Source of the DNA: CAYWMY01 sp046352935
GTDB lineage: Bacteria > Pseudomonadota > Gammaproteobacteria > Steroidobacterales > Steroidobacteraceae
Assembly (NCBI GenBank): GCA_046352935.1
Contig: JAXMGR010000006.1
Coordinates: forward strand, 1-64,000
DNA: 64,000 bases
Direction of reading: 5' to 3'
Shown: positions 30,290 through 38,648 of the stretch, piece after piece
How the letters are laid out: every line of letters begins with the position of its first letter
Numbering within the stretch: position 1 is the first letter of the stretch
Position numbers and translations under genes: made by a program
The notes under the pieces: model-generated
What the model was told of the DNA's origin: nothing
Seen by the model: the letters and a program-made list of their open reading frames with translations, nothing else
The model's database searches: none

Positions 30290-30640
30290 ATGGCCGACGT
30301 ACCCTTCGACCCGATGGCGGCCTGGCAGAAGTTCGTGGGCGAGTGGGAGAAGCAGATCAACGAGGCTTCCGCCAGAATCACCGCGACGGAGGAATTCAGT
30401 CGCGCGCTGAACCAGGCCGCCAAGTTCCAGGTCGCGGCCCAGCAGCAGTACGACAAGCAGATGGAGCAGTTCCTGAAGACGCTGCACCTGGCCAGCAAGT
30501 CGGACATCACGGCCATCCACGACCGTCTCGCCGCGATCGAGGACGCCATCGCGCGGCTCGCACCCACGGTCGGGCAGCAAGGGGGCTCGGCGAAGATCCA
30601 GGTCGCACGGACGCGCCGTCCACCCAGGGAGGCAGGATGA
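30290..30640 (+). CDS. Short PhaE/phasin-like PHA synthase accessory protein
   Basis: A 116-residue helical protein with coiled-coil character (KFVGEWEKQINEASARITAT, then LNQAAKFQVAAQQQYDKQME). It overlaps the start of phaC by four bases (ATGA). Class III PHA synthases need a PhaE partner, but PhaE is usually near 350 residues, so this may be a shortened PhaE or a phasin-like activator. Translational coupling suggests a fixed ratio with PhaC. The C-terminal KIQVARTRRPPREAG is basic and could bind DNA or granules (inference). Confidence 0.72.
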   Translation: MADVPFDPMAAWQKFVGEWEKQINEASARITATEEFSRALNQAAKFQVAAQQQYDKQMEQFLKTLHLASKSDITAIHDRLAAIEDAIARLAPTVGQQGGSAKIQVARTRRPPREAG

Positions 30641-31707
30641 GCGAGCCCTCGGGGGACGACGTCGCGGCCCGCGTCCGCACAGAGATCGACCGGGCGATCC
30701 TGCGCAACATCAAGGGACTGGAATTCCTCGCCGCGCCCAAGCAGCCGGTAGGCGCGATGGCGAAGGACACGCTGATCCGCCGCGGCACCCTGCAGTTCTA
30801 CCGCTTCCGGCCGCTGGTGGACGACGTGTACCGCGTGCCGATCGTCATCGTCACGCCGACCTCGAACCGCGGCTACATCTTCGACCTCGCCAGGGGCCAG
30901 AGCTACGTCGAGTTCATGCTCGCGCGCGGCTACGACGTGTTCATGATCGACTGGCTGCCGCCGCGGCAGGACGAGTCGCGCCTCACGCTCGAGGACTACG
31001 TGCTCGACTTCATCCCGGCGTGCATCGAGCGCACGCAGCAGGAAACGGGCGAGCACGACATCACGCTGGCCGGCTACTGCATGGGCGGCGTGCTGACGAT
31101 GATGTACACGGCGCTGCATCCCGAGGCCGTCAAGAACATCGTGCTGTTCGCCACGCCGCTCGATTTCGAGCACATGGCGCTCTTCAGCGCCTGGGCGAAC
31201 GAAAAGCACTTCGAGGTCGACCGGCTCGTCGATGCGGTCGGCAACATACCCGGCGAATTCGTGCTGTCGGCCTTCCACATGACCCGGCCCGCGAACCGCC
31301 CGGCGGGCATGCTCAACACCTGGGCCAACATGTGGGACGACGAGTACGTGAAGTCCTACCGCATGTTCGATCGCTGGGCCGAGGAGACGCTGCCGCTCGC
31401 GGGCGAGTGCTTCCGCCAGGTCGTCAAGGCGTTCCTGTGGCGCAATGCGCTGCTGAAGAACGAGATGCAGCTGGGCGGGCGGCACGTCGACCTGTCCCGG
31501 ATCACTGCGCCGCTCCTCAGCATCGTCGCGCAGCACGATCACATCGTCCCTCACGCGGCAGCCCACCCGATCATGGAGAAGGTGGGTTCGGCCGATCGGG
31601 AGGAAATCACCGTCAAGGGCGGGCACGTGTCGATCGTGGCAGGCCTGGGCGCTGTCAAGCGGCTCTGGCCCTCGATCGACCGGTGGCTCGGCAGAAGGTC
31701 CGTATGA
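30637..31707 (+). CDS. phaC: Class III polyhydroxyalkanoate synthase subunit PhaC
   Basis: A 356-residue alpha/beta-fold synthase that polymerises 3-hydroxyacyl-CoA into storage polyester. Its size fits class III (about 355), not class I/II (about 560-600). The lipase-like box is GYCMGG with the catalytic Cys. The catalytic Asp lies in AQHDHIVP and the His in KGGHVSIV. The characteristic FATPLDFEHM and NTWANMWDDEYV are present. ATGA overlaps join it to the PhaE/phasin-like gene upstream and the GNAT gene downstream, so three genes are coupled. Confidence 0.92.
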   Translation: MSEPSGDDVAARVRTEIDRAILRNIKGLEFLAAPKQPVGAMAKDTLIRRGTLQFYRFRPLVDDVYRVPIVIVTPTSNRGYIFDLARGQSYVEFMLARGYDVFMIDWLPPRQDESRLTLEDYVLDFIPACIERTQQETGEHDITLAGYCMGGVLTMMYTALHPEAVKNIVLFATPLDFEHMALFSAWANEKHFEVDRLVDAVGNIPGEFVLSAFHMTRPANRPAGMLNTWANMWDDEYVKSYRMFDRWAEETLPLAGECFRQVVKAFLWRNALLKNEMQLGGRHVDLSRITAPLLSIVAQHDHIVPHAAAHPIMEKVGSADREEITVKGGHVSIVAGLGAVKRLWPSIDRWLGRRSV

Positions 31708-32294
31708 TGAACGACAAACCCCAGTACCCCCGCATCGTCCGCTGCGGCAGCACCGACGTCGAGATCCACCTGATGGGACCCGACGACGAGGCCGCCGTGC
31801 TCGCATTCGCACGCGAGCTGCCGCCCCACGACCTGCTGTTCCTGCATCGCGACATCCGCAATCCCAAGGTGGTCGCGGCATGGATCGAGCAGATCAGGCT
31901 GGGGGCGATCACGAGCCTGCTCGCCGTCGTGGACGGGCGCGTTCACGGCTGCACGGCGATCGTGCGCGACCTGCTGAGCTGGTCGCCGCACGTCGCGGAA
32001 CTGCGCGTCGTGATCGACCCCGAGATGCGCGGCACGGGGCTCGGACGCACGCTGGTGCAGGACGCGTTCACGCTCGCCGTCGCCATGGGCGTCGAGAAGG
32101 TCCTCGCGCGCATGACTTCCGACCAGCGCAGCGCGATCGCGGTGTTCGAGGAGATGGGATTCCGCGGCGAGGCCCTGCTGCGCGACTACGTGCGCGACGC
32201 CGCCGGCATCACCCACGACATGGCGATCCTGAGCCTCGACGTCGCGCGCAGCCGCGCGCAGCGCCATGCATTCGGCTACAGCGAAGCGTTCTGA
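31704..32294 (+). CDS. GNAT family N-acetyltransferase
   Basis: A 196-residue acyl-CoA N-acyltransferase. The acetyl-CoA-binding segment is VVIDPEMRGTGLGRTLVQDA (R/Q-x-x-G-x-G/A motif), followed by a typical AIAVFEEMGFRGEALL. The start at 31704 overlaps the phaC stop (ATGA) and has AGAAGG upstream. The protein or small-molecule target is unknown. Coupling to phaC hints at a role tied to PHA metabolism, for example modification of a PHA protein, but this is inference from position. Confidence 0.82.
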   Translation: MMNDKPQYPRIVRCGSTDVEIHLMGPDDEAAVLAFARELPPHDLLFLHRDIRNPKVVAAWIEQIRLGAITSLLAVVDGRVHGCTAIVRDLLSWSPHVAELRVVIDPEMRGTGLGRTLVQDAFTLAVAMGVEKVLARMTSDQRSAIAVFEEMGFRGEALLRDYVRDAAGITHDMAILSLDVARSRAQRHAFGYSEAF

Positions 32295-32312
32295 TCTCCC
32301 GGCAGCGGGCGA

Positions 32313-33146
32313 TCAGTCCTCTTCGCGCGGCTTCGGCAACATCGACACCATCGGACCCTTGGGACTGTAGGGCGCCCACGTGCCCTCCGCCTGCGAGAGG
32401 CGGTCCGCGAGGATGTGGAACACCACGGGATTCACGACCATGCCCATGTGGCTCGCGTGGATCTCGACGTTCTCGGACTGATGATCCTCGATCGCGACGC
32501 AGTTCTCCCACGCGGCGACGCCGTCGCTGCGGCTGTAGATCGACGTGGACGGCACCGGGAGCGGCTGGGGTCCTGCCTCGAAGCGGCGCTTCGAGGCGGG
32601 GGATTCCACCTTGTTGCCGGTCAGGTGCTCGTAGAGCTGGCCCACCCGGTTCGCGTGCGGATTGCCGCGGAACGGGCTGCCCATGGTGACGACCTGTCGC
32701 ACGGCATCGGGATCCCGCCGCGCCGCCTCGCGCGCGATGATTCCGCCGAGACTCCAGCCGACGAGACTGACTTTCCGGCCCGTCGCCATCACGATGCGGT
32801 CGATCTGCCGGGCAACGTGTTCTCCATTCGCACCGACCGTGCGGTGATCGAGGTTCCACCCGAGCCGCCAGGGGTGAACGTCGTACCCGATGATCCGCAG
32901 GAACGCCCGCAGCAACGTCGTGGCGTGGTCATCGGTAGCGAACCCCGGCAGCACGAGCACACCATGGCCGTCACCGCGCGGCGCGCGTGCGAGGAACGGG
33001 CTCGCGGCCATGAGGCTCGCGATCTCGATCCCGACCCTGAGCGCCTCCATGGCCGAGAACATGAGCGGCGGCGGCCGGATCTCATCGGCGTCGCTGGGGA
33101 TGCTCGCCAAGCTCGTCTCCACCGGCAGACAGACCTGCGTTGACAT
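32313..33146 (-). CDS. Alpha/beta-fold hydrolase
   Basis: A 277-residue serine hydrolase. It has GVLVLPGFATDD near residue 62 (oxyanion region), the nucleophile elbow LVGWSLGGIIAREAA and a late ASHMGMVVNP that holds the probable catalytic His. There is no signal peptide, so it is likely cytoplasmic. The first 50 residues are poorly conserved-looking and no ribosome site precedes ATG 33146; a start at 33062 is possible. It converges with the PHA operon, so ester or polyester breakdown is one option, but its strand and distance also fit the catabolic block upstream. Confidence 0.78.
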   Translation of the reverse strand: MSTQVCLPVETSLASIPSDADEIRPPPLMFSAMEALRVGIEIASLMAASPFLARAPRGDGHGVLVLPGFATDDHATTLLRAFLRIIGYDVHPWRLGWNLDHRTVGANGEHVARQIDRIVMATGRKVSLVGWSLGGIIAREAARRDPDAVRQVVTMGSPFRGNPHANRVGQLYEHLTGNKVESPASKRRFEAGPQPLPVPSTSIYSRSDGVAAWENCVAIEDHQSENVEIHASHMGMVVNPVVFHILADRLSQAEGTWAPYSPKGPMVSMLPKPREED

Positions 33147-33295
33147 GAATATATAGCCGGGCTGTCAGGAAAAACACACGAACGTGCGGTATCGGCAGGA
33201 TTTCGCGACCCGTTCGCATTCCGCATACCGCAGCCGCGGCAACAGCGCGTGAGGCCTGGAGCCACCGCTCGGGTGGGGCCCTGCGCCGGATCGCA

Positions 33296-34813
33296 TCAGT
33301 CCGTCGCCTGGTCCGGCGTCACCGGCCGGGCGGCCAGTTCCAGCTTCTGCACCTTGCCGATCTCCGATCGGGGGATCGCCGCCATGATCTCGACGTAGCG
33401 GGGCCGCTTGTAGCCCGCGATGCGGTCCCGGCACCACTCGGCGAGTTCCCGCGGGCTCGCCGAGGCGCCGTCCCGCAGCACGACCGCCGCCTTGACGGCC
33501 TCGCCCCAGTACTCGTGCGGCACGCCGAAGACGCTGCAGTCCACGACCGCGGGGTGCGCGGCCAGCGCCTCCTCGACCTCGCGCGGATAGACGTTCTCGC
33601 CACCCGACTTGATGAGTTCCTTCTTCCGGCCGACCAGGTAGAGGAACCCGTCGGCATCGAAGCGGCACATGTCGCCGGTGTGCAGCCAGCCGTGGCGCAG
33701 CGCCTGGGCCGTCGCCGCCTCCTGGCCGCGATAGCCCTGCATGACACTGGGCCCTCGCAGGCAGAGCTCGCCCGTTTCACCCGCTGGCAGCGGCTCGTCG
33801 GCATCGTCGACGATGCAGGATTCCAGGTGCGGCATGACCCGGCCGCAGGATGCGGGCCGCGCGAGCTGCTCCTCGTGAGTCTCCATGCTGACGAAGCCGC
33901 CGGCCTCCGTCTGTCCGTAGCCGCAGACCGCATCCACGCGCAGCACATCGAGCACGGCGCGGACGAAACCGGGCGGATGCATGCCGCCGCCCAGGTTCAC
34001 GCGGCGCAGCGCGAGCGAACGCGGCGCACGGCGCTGCTGTTCCAGCATGGTGTCGTAGAACTGCACGGGAATCGCGGCCGTCGTGCAGCGCAGCTCCGCG
34101 AGCCACGCGAGGCAGTCCGTCGCGGCCAGGCTGCGCGGCGCGATGTGGACCGCCGCCCCGCCGCCGAAGTGGCCCATGAAGATGCCCATGCCACCCACGT
34201 GGAAGAGCGGCAGGCAGCTGCCCAGACAATCTTCCGGCGTCGCGCCCCAGATATCACGCATGGCGAGTGCGGCAGCGTGCTGGCCACCCTGATCGAGCAG
34301 GCAGCCCTTCGGGCGTCCCGTGGTGCCGCTCGTGTAGAGCATGAGCCAGGCATCCGTCGGTCGGGCCTCCGGCAGCGCCGCATCGACGTCACCGGTGCGC
34401 AGAAAATCCTCGTACGCGCATTCTCCGCCGCCATCGGCGATGAGGATCGAGCGCGGCGGTGCGGCGAGCCGGCCCGCAAGCCCCGCGAGTCCGTCCGAGA
34501 CGAACAGCAGCCCGGGCGCGGCATCACCGAGAATGTAGTCGAGCTCACCCGCGGCGAGGCGCCAGTTGAGCGGCAGCAGCGTAACGCGCGCCTTTGCCGC
34601 GGCCATGAACAGCTCGATCATCGGCACGCCGTTGTTGACGAGCGCGGCGACGATCGAGCCCGGTATCGCGCCGGAGCGGACCAGCGCCCGGGCCAGCGTG
34701 CAGGCACGGCGATCCAGCGTCGCGAAATCGGCGCTGCGGCCCGCGTCGGTGACCGCGATCCTGCCACCGTGGCGCTCCGCGAGCCCGGAGAGCAGCGCTG
34801 CGATGGTCTTCAT
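33296..34813 (-). CDS. AMP-dependent acyl-CoA synthetase/ligase
   Basis: A 505-residue member of the ANL adenylating family, which activates a carboxylic acid with ATP and CoA. Motifs are LYTSGTTGRPKGCLL (phosphate loop), YGQTEAGG, TGDMCRFDADGFLYLVGR and the C-terminal KSGGENVYPREVEE. The catalytic Lys region IPRSEIGKVQKLEL is intact. The chain length or aromatic preference cannot be told. It is the last gene of a three-gene minus-strand unit with two hotdog-fold genes (21 and 1 bases apart), probably the activation step of a degradation pathway. Confidence 0.9.
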   Translation of the reverse strand: MKTIAALLSGLAERHGGRIAVTDAGRSADFATLDRRACTLARALVRSGAIPGSIVAALVNNGVPMIELFMAAAKARVTLLPLNWRLAAGELDYILGDAAPGLLFVSDGLAGLAGRLAAPPRSILIADGGGECAYEDFLRTGDVDAALPEARPTDAWLMLYTSGTTGRPKGCLLDQGGQHAAALAMRDIWGATPEDCLGSCLPLFHVGGMGIFMGHFGGGAAVHIAPRSLAATDCLAWLAELRCTTAAIPVQFYDTMLEQQRRAPRSLALRRVNLGGGMHPPGFVRAVLDVLRVDAVCGYGQTEAGGFVSMETHEEQLARPASCGRVMPHLESCIVDDADEPLPAGETGELCLRGPSVMQGYRGQEAATAQALRHGWLHTGDMCRFDADGFLYLVGRKKELIKSGGENVYPREVEEALAAHPAVVDCSVFGVPHEYWGEAVKAAVVLRDGASASPRELAEWCRDRIAGYKRPRYVEIMAAIPRSEIGKVQKLELAARPVTPDQATD

Positions 34814-34834
34814 GGCAGGTCCGCCGCGGGATGG

Positions 34835-35296
34835 TCAGCCCGCGCCGTCGGCGCGGGACGGCAGGGTGACCGTCGCATCCGCGACGCAGCAGTCCGCTCC
34901 GTCCTGGTTGCGGATCCAGACGTCGAGATCCACACGACCGTGGCCCGATTCGTGCCGGTACACACGCGTGACCCTGGCCGTGCCGATGATGTGGTCGCCG
35001 GCGCAGATCGCCGCCTTCATGGCGATCTTGCGGCGGTTGACGAAGGTGCGCGGTCCCGCCCAGTCCGTGACCACGCGATCCACGAAGCTCTGGTGGAACA
35101 GCGTGTTCAGGAACACCGTGCGCGTGCCCTGCGAGCGCGCGTACTCCGCATCGTGGTGGCCGGGCATGTAGTCCCAGCCCGCGGCCACGTGCAGCACGCA
35201 TTTCCTCAAGGTGATGTCCATGTGCACGGGCGGGAGTTCGAAGCCCGCCTGCGCGTCTTCCCAGTACACCTGCCGGAACGAACCCGTGTAGCGCAT
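34835..35296 (-). CDS. MaoC-like hotdog dehydratase subunit
   Basis: A 153-residue hotdog-fold protein. It has YMPGHHDAEYARSQG and TLFHQSFVDRVVTDWAGP, which resemble the C-terminal half of MaoC/FAS1-like enoyl-CoA hydratases. Such proteins usually pair with a second hotdog subunit, here the gene one base upstream, to form a heterodimeric hydratase. The substrate is probably an enoyl-CoA made after the neighbouring ligase (inference). Catalytic Asp and His are plausible in this subunit. Confidence 0.78.
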   Translation of the reverse strand: MRYTGSFRQVYWEDAQAGFELPPVHMDITLRKCVLHVAAGWDYMPGHHDAEYARSQGTRTVFLNTLFHQSFVDRVVTDWAGPRTFVNRRKIAMKAAICAGDHIIGTARVTRVYRHESGHGRVDLDVWIRNQDGADCCVADATVTLPSRADGAG

Positions 35297-35297
35297 G

Positions 35298-35828
35298 TCA
35301 CACCGCCCGGTAACGGAACAGCACGTTGGTGCTGCGCGCGACGAGTTCGCCGCGCTGGTTGCGGTATTCGCCGACCGCCGTGATGAAATGGCCCGTGCCG
35401 ATCTTCGTGGTCTTCTCCTCGGAGATCGACACCAGCGTGTCCGTCATGTTCATGACGTCGCCTTCACGCACCGGCAGGAAGTACTCGAACTCCGTGGTGA
35501 CGTTGATGGGCTTGTCGCCGGGCAGCGGCACCTTGGCGGCCATCACCGACACGGTCCGCTTTCCTTCCGGCCGCCACTGCATCGGAATGGTCCAGGTCTG
35601 CAGCATGCCGGGGGGCGCGACGGGTCCGCCCCAGTACGCCTCGGCGAACTCGCGGTCCCAGTAAGTGAGGTTGCCGTCCTCGATCGACGAGGCGTAGAGA
35701 CGGATCATCGACTCGCTGACCGTGACCTCGCCGAAGGTCGTCGTCGTCGAACGCCCGATCCAGGTCCGCGCCTCTTCGTAGGTGCCGAAATTGAGGCCGA
35801 GCCCGCTTTCGTCTCTGGGTGCAGTCAT
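35298..35828 (-). CDS. FAS1-like MaoC-type dehydratase subunit
   Basis: A 176-residue protein with the features of FAS1-like dehydratase domains: YEEARTWIGRST, then SMIRLYASSIEDGNLTYWD and GGPVAPPGMLQTW. It is separated by one base from the partner hotdog gene. In related gene pairs one subunit is structural and the other catalytic, giving a heteromeric enoyl-CoA hydratase as known in steroid side-chain degradation; the pathway here is not proven. The start at 35828 gives a sensible N-terminus (MTAPRDESGLGLNFG). Confidence 0.8.
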   Translation of the reverse strand: MTAPRDESGLGLNFGTYEEARTWIGRSTTTTFGEVTVSESMIRLYASSIEDGNLTYWDREFAEAYWGGPVAPPGMLQTWTIPMQWRPEGKRTVSVMAAKVPLPGDKPINVTTEFEYFLPVREGDVMNMTDTLVSISEEKTTKIGTGHFITAVGEYRNQRGELVARSTNVLFRYRAV

Positions 35829-35988
35829 CGCGAACGTCCTCCGCTGTCTTCACCGGTCAGGGGGAGTTAAACAGCGCCCGCGCAATGGCGCAAGCACACG
35901 GCAGAAAGGGCGCGGCGCGGTTTCCCGCGCGCCCGCATCCATCGATGCAGCTCCAGGAGCATGCGTCCGGCGGGGCACCCGAAAGGCT

Positions 35989-36016
35989 CCGGGGCCGCTC
36001 TCGCGAACGGCCCCGG
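35989..36016 (-). terminator. Possible terminator of the 804-residue TonB receptor
   Basis: Nine-base arms CCGGGGCCG and CGGCCCCGG with a 10-base loop, about 20 bases after the receptor stop on the minus strand. The following bases on that strand contain only TTT, so this is a weak call. Confidence 0.45.
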
Positions 36017-36033
36017 ATTCCCGTCGGCTCGGA

Positions 36034-38448
36034 TCAGAAGCTGTAGGACGCCTCGATGCCGTACTCACGCGGGTCGTTCATCGTGCCGAACGACAGCGTC
36101 GGCGCGGCGAACGACAGACGGCGGTAGTAGACCTCGCGCGTCAGGTTCTTGCCGTACAGGGAGACCTTGTACTTGTTGTCGGGATCGCGCCAGGTGATGC
36201 TGGCGTTCACGACGTTGGTCGCCTTGCGGTACGGGTCGATGCGCGTGCCGTCGAAATTGCCGAGCCCGGTGTCCAGGCCGTTCGGCGCACCCTGGTCGTT
36301 CGTGAAGAGCCGGCTGTTGTAGACCCACTCGGCCGACACGAGCACGCTGCCGAAACCCGTGTCGAACTTGTAGGTCGGGTTCGCGCGCACCGTCCACTTC
36401 GGCGCACGGGCGAGCGGCAGGAACGACTCATCGGCCGGCTGGATGGTGCCGAGCGGAGTGACGACCGCGGGACCGCAGTTCTGCAGCGACGGGTCGTTGG
36501 GCGCCGTGCCGTTGATGTCGACGCAGAAGTTCTTGTACTTCGCGTCCAGGTAACCCGTCGACAGGTTGAAGGTGAAGCTGTCGCTCACGAGCGCCGTGAT
36601 CTCGAGTTCGGCCCCCTTGAACTTCGCGTCCGCCGCATTCTGCGTGACGATCTCGACCTGCGTCGTCAGCGGGCTGACACGCGAGATGTTGCGCTGCAGG
36701 TTGTCCACCTTCACGTAGAACACGGCGGCGTTCACACGCAGCCGCTTGTCGAGCAGGTCGGCCTTGAAGCCGCCCTCGAAGGTGTTGTTCTTCTCCGGAT
36801 CGTAGGGACCGGCCGCGACGATGTTCGCGGCCTCGCCGTTGAAGCCGCCGGCCCGGAAGCCGCGCGCCCAGTAGGTGTACAGGAACACGTCGTCGTTCAG
36901 CTGGTAGTCCAGCCCGACGCGCGGGCTGAAATCCGACCAGCTCTTGCCATCCGTCTGCGTACGCGGCGTGCCCACGAAGGGACCGCTGGCCCACAGCCCG
37001 TCACAGGGCACGGCATTGATGGAGCAGATCCGGAAGTCCTTCTTGTCGTGGGAGTAGCGACCGCCGAGCACCATCGTGAGCGCGTCGGTGAAATGCCAGC
37101 GGACGTGCGCGAACGCACCCCACTGCTCGTTCGTCTGGCTGGACAGCGTGTTGTTCACGTCGTTCGACAGACGGTCGAGGGTGTACTTCTGCTTGAACCA
37201 CAGCGCACCGGCCACGATGTCGATGGTCTTCGAGAAGTCCGTCGCGAAACGCAGCTCGTGCGACGTCTGCCAGTGCTTCGTGTCCTCCGTGTTCCAGAAG
37301 AGCTTCAGCGGACCGGCGTCGGTGTCGAGATCGGACGTCTCGTGGTTCTCGCGATAGCCGCCGACGTAGGTGAGCGTACCCGCCCCGGCGATCTCGTAGT
37401 TCGCCTCACTGGTCAGACCCCAGACCTTCAGCTGCGCCTCCGCTCCGTTGTTGACGACCGAGCGGTCCTGGTTGACGGTGTACTGGCTGCGCTTGGCGGG
37501 CTTCGCGCAGGCGCGATAGGCCGCATCGGGTCCGGCATTCGGATTGCCCGCGGCGTTCAGCGCGAACCCGCGCAGGAAGGTGTCGATCTGGGCCGGGTTC
37601 GGAGCCGCGATGTTGGCCGGGATCCGCGGATCCAGGCCGCAGTGGTACAGCGGCACGAGCACCGCCGCGTCATCGTTGTAATGGGCGACGTCACCGCGCA
37701 GGGTCACGTCCAGGTTGTCGCCCTTGAAGCGGATGCTCGGCAGCAGCGACCAGCGCTTCTGGCCACCGATGCGGTTGTTCTTGCCGTTGTAGGCATTGCG
37801 ATAGTAGCCATCGAATTCGGAGTACTTCGCGGCCATGCGGAACGCCGCGGAACCCTGGGCGAACGGCATGTTGATCATGCCCTTGACGTCGTGCCGCCCG
37901 TAGTTGCCGAGGGTGCCGCCGACATTGCCCTCGAACTCGTCCACGTTGGGCTTGTTGTGGCGCACGAGGATCGCGCCCGCGGTCGCGTTGCGGCCCTGCA
38001 GGGTGCCCTGCGGTCCACGCAGCGTCTCGACCGCCTCGATGTCGAGGAAGTCCTGCATCGCCGTGTTCACGCGGCCGTCGGCCACGCCGTCCGTGATGAC
38101 ACCGACCGCCGGATCGATGAACGGTCCGCGGTTCAGCACGCCCTGGCCGCGGATGAAGAATGCGGCGGAATAGTTGGAGATGCCTTCGAGCTCGAGCGTC
38201 GTGTTGGGGATCGCACCCGAGATATCGGTGAAATCCTTGGCGAAGCGGACTTCCAGTGCCTCGCCCGTCACGGCCGTCGCCGCGATCGGCACGACCTGCA
38301 GCGACTCGGCGCGCTTCTGGGCCATGACGACGATTTCTTCGAGCTGGACCTTCTCGTCGGCGGCCAGAACGGCGGTCACCGGCGCCAGCGCCATCACGGC
38401 CGCCGAGGCGGCGAGGATGGCGCGAATGTCCATGGCGATGCTACGCAT
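36034..38448 (-). CDS. TonB-dependent outer-membrane receptor of the catabolic block
   Basis: An 804-residue TonB-dependent receptor for active import across the outer membrane. A signal peptide (MALAPVTAVLAAD) is followed by a TonB-box-like LEEIVVMAQKR, the plug with TLELEGISNYSAAFFIRGQG and VETLRGPQGTLQGRNATAGAI, and a barrel ending in YGIEASYSF with terminal Phe. The LEEIVVTAQKR-like box and length are typical of receptors in sphingomonads and Steroidobacter-like bacteria that import hydrophobic substrates. It sits inside a block of acyl-CoA genes, so it probably imports their substrate (inference). A good sigma70-type promoter lies at 38535-38563. Confidence 0.92.
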   Translation of the reverse strand: MRSIAMDIRAILAASAAVMALAPVTAVLAADEKVQLEEIVVMAQKRAESLQVVPIAATAVTGEALEVRFAKDFTDISGAIPNTTLELEGISNYSAAFFIRGQGVLNRGPFIDPAVGVITDGVADGRVNTAMQDFLDIEAVETLRGPQGTLQGRNATAGAILVRHNKPNVDEFEGNVGGTLGNYGRHDVKGMINMPFAQGSAAFRMAAKYSEFDGYYRNAYNGKNNRIGGQKRWSLLPSIRFKGDNLDVTLRGDVAHYNDDAAVLVPLYHCGLDPRIPANIAAPNPAQIDTFLRGFALNAAGNPNAGPDAAYRACAKPAKRSQYTVNQDRSVVNNGAEAQLKVWGLTSEANYEIAGAGTLTYVGGYRENHETSDLDTDAGPLKLFWNTEDTKHWQTSHELRFATDFSKTIDIVAGALWFKQKYTLDRLSNDVNNTLSSQTNEQWGAFAHVRWHFTDALTMVLGGRYSHDKKDFRICSINAVPCDGLWASGPFVGTPRTQTDGKSWSDFSPRVGLDYQLNDDVFLYTYWARGFRAGGFNGEAANIVAAGPYDPEKNNTFEGGFKADLLDKRLRVNAAVFYVKVDNLQRNISRVSPLTTQVEIVTQNAADAKFKGAELEITALVSDSFTFNLSTGYLDAKYKNFCVDINGTAPNDPSLQNCGPAVVTPLGTIQPADESFLPLARAPKWTVRANPTYKFDTGFGSVLVSAEWVYNSRLFTNDQGAPNGLDTGLGNFDGTRIDPYRKATNVVNASITWRDPDNKYKVSLYGKNLTREVYYRRLSFAAPTLSFGTMNDPREYGIEASYSF

Positions 38449-38534
38449 GCGGATCTCCCCTGGGGTACGAGTGTTATGTTTGGCGCGCGCGCCACACCGG
38501 GTGTCCGGCTTGTCGGCGCAAACGCTGCGAACAA

Positions 38535-38563
38535 TTAATACAGACAGCTTCCTACCGTGTCAA
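38535..38563 (-). promoter_or_regulatory. Sigma70-type promoter of the TonB receptor
   Basis: On the minus strand TTGACA (38558-38563) is followed after exactly 17 bases by TATTAA (38535-38540). The -35 is perfect and the -10 matches four of six. The receptor start codon is about 87 bases downstream of the -10, leaving an 80-base leader. Confidence 0.7.
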
Positions 38564-38648
38564 ATGGCCGGGCCGAGCGCGGCGGGTAGAGCAAAACCCG
38601 GATCTCCGCTGCATCGATACCGGATCCGGCCGCGTAGACCCGATCTTG

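Noticed and set aside
27288..30410. Plus-strand open frame of more than 1000 codons
   Set aside because: It runs opposite glnE, whose two nucleotidyltransferase motifs are clear. The plus-strand translation has no recognisable domain.
35782..38538. Plus-strand open frame of about 900 codons
   Set aside because: It lies opposite the 804-residue TonB receptor, which has plug, barrel and signal peptide; composition of the plus frame is that of an antisense shadow.
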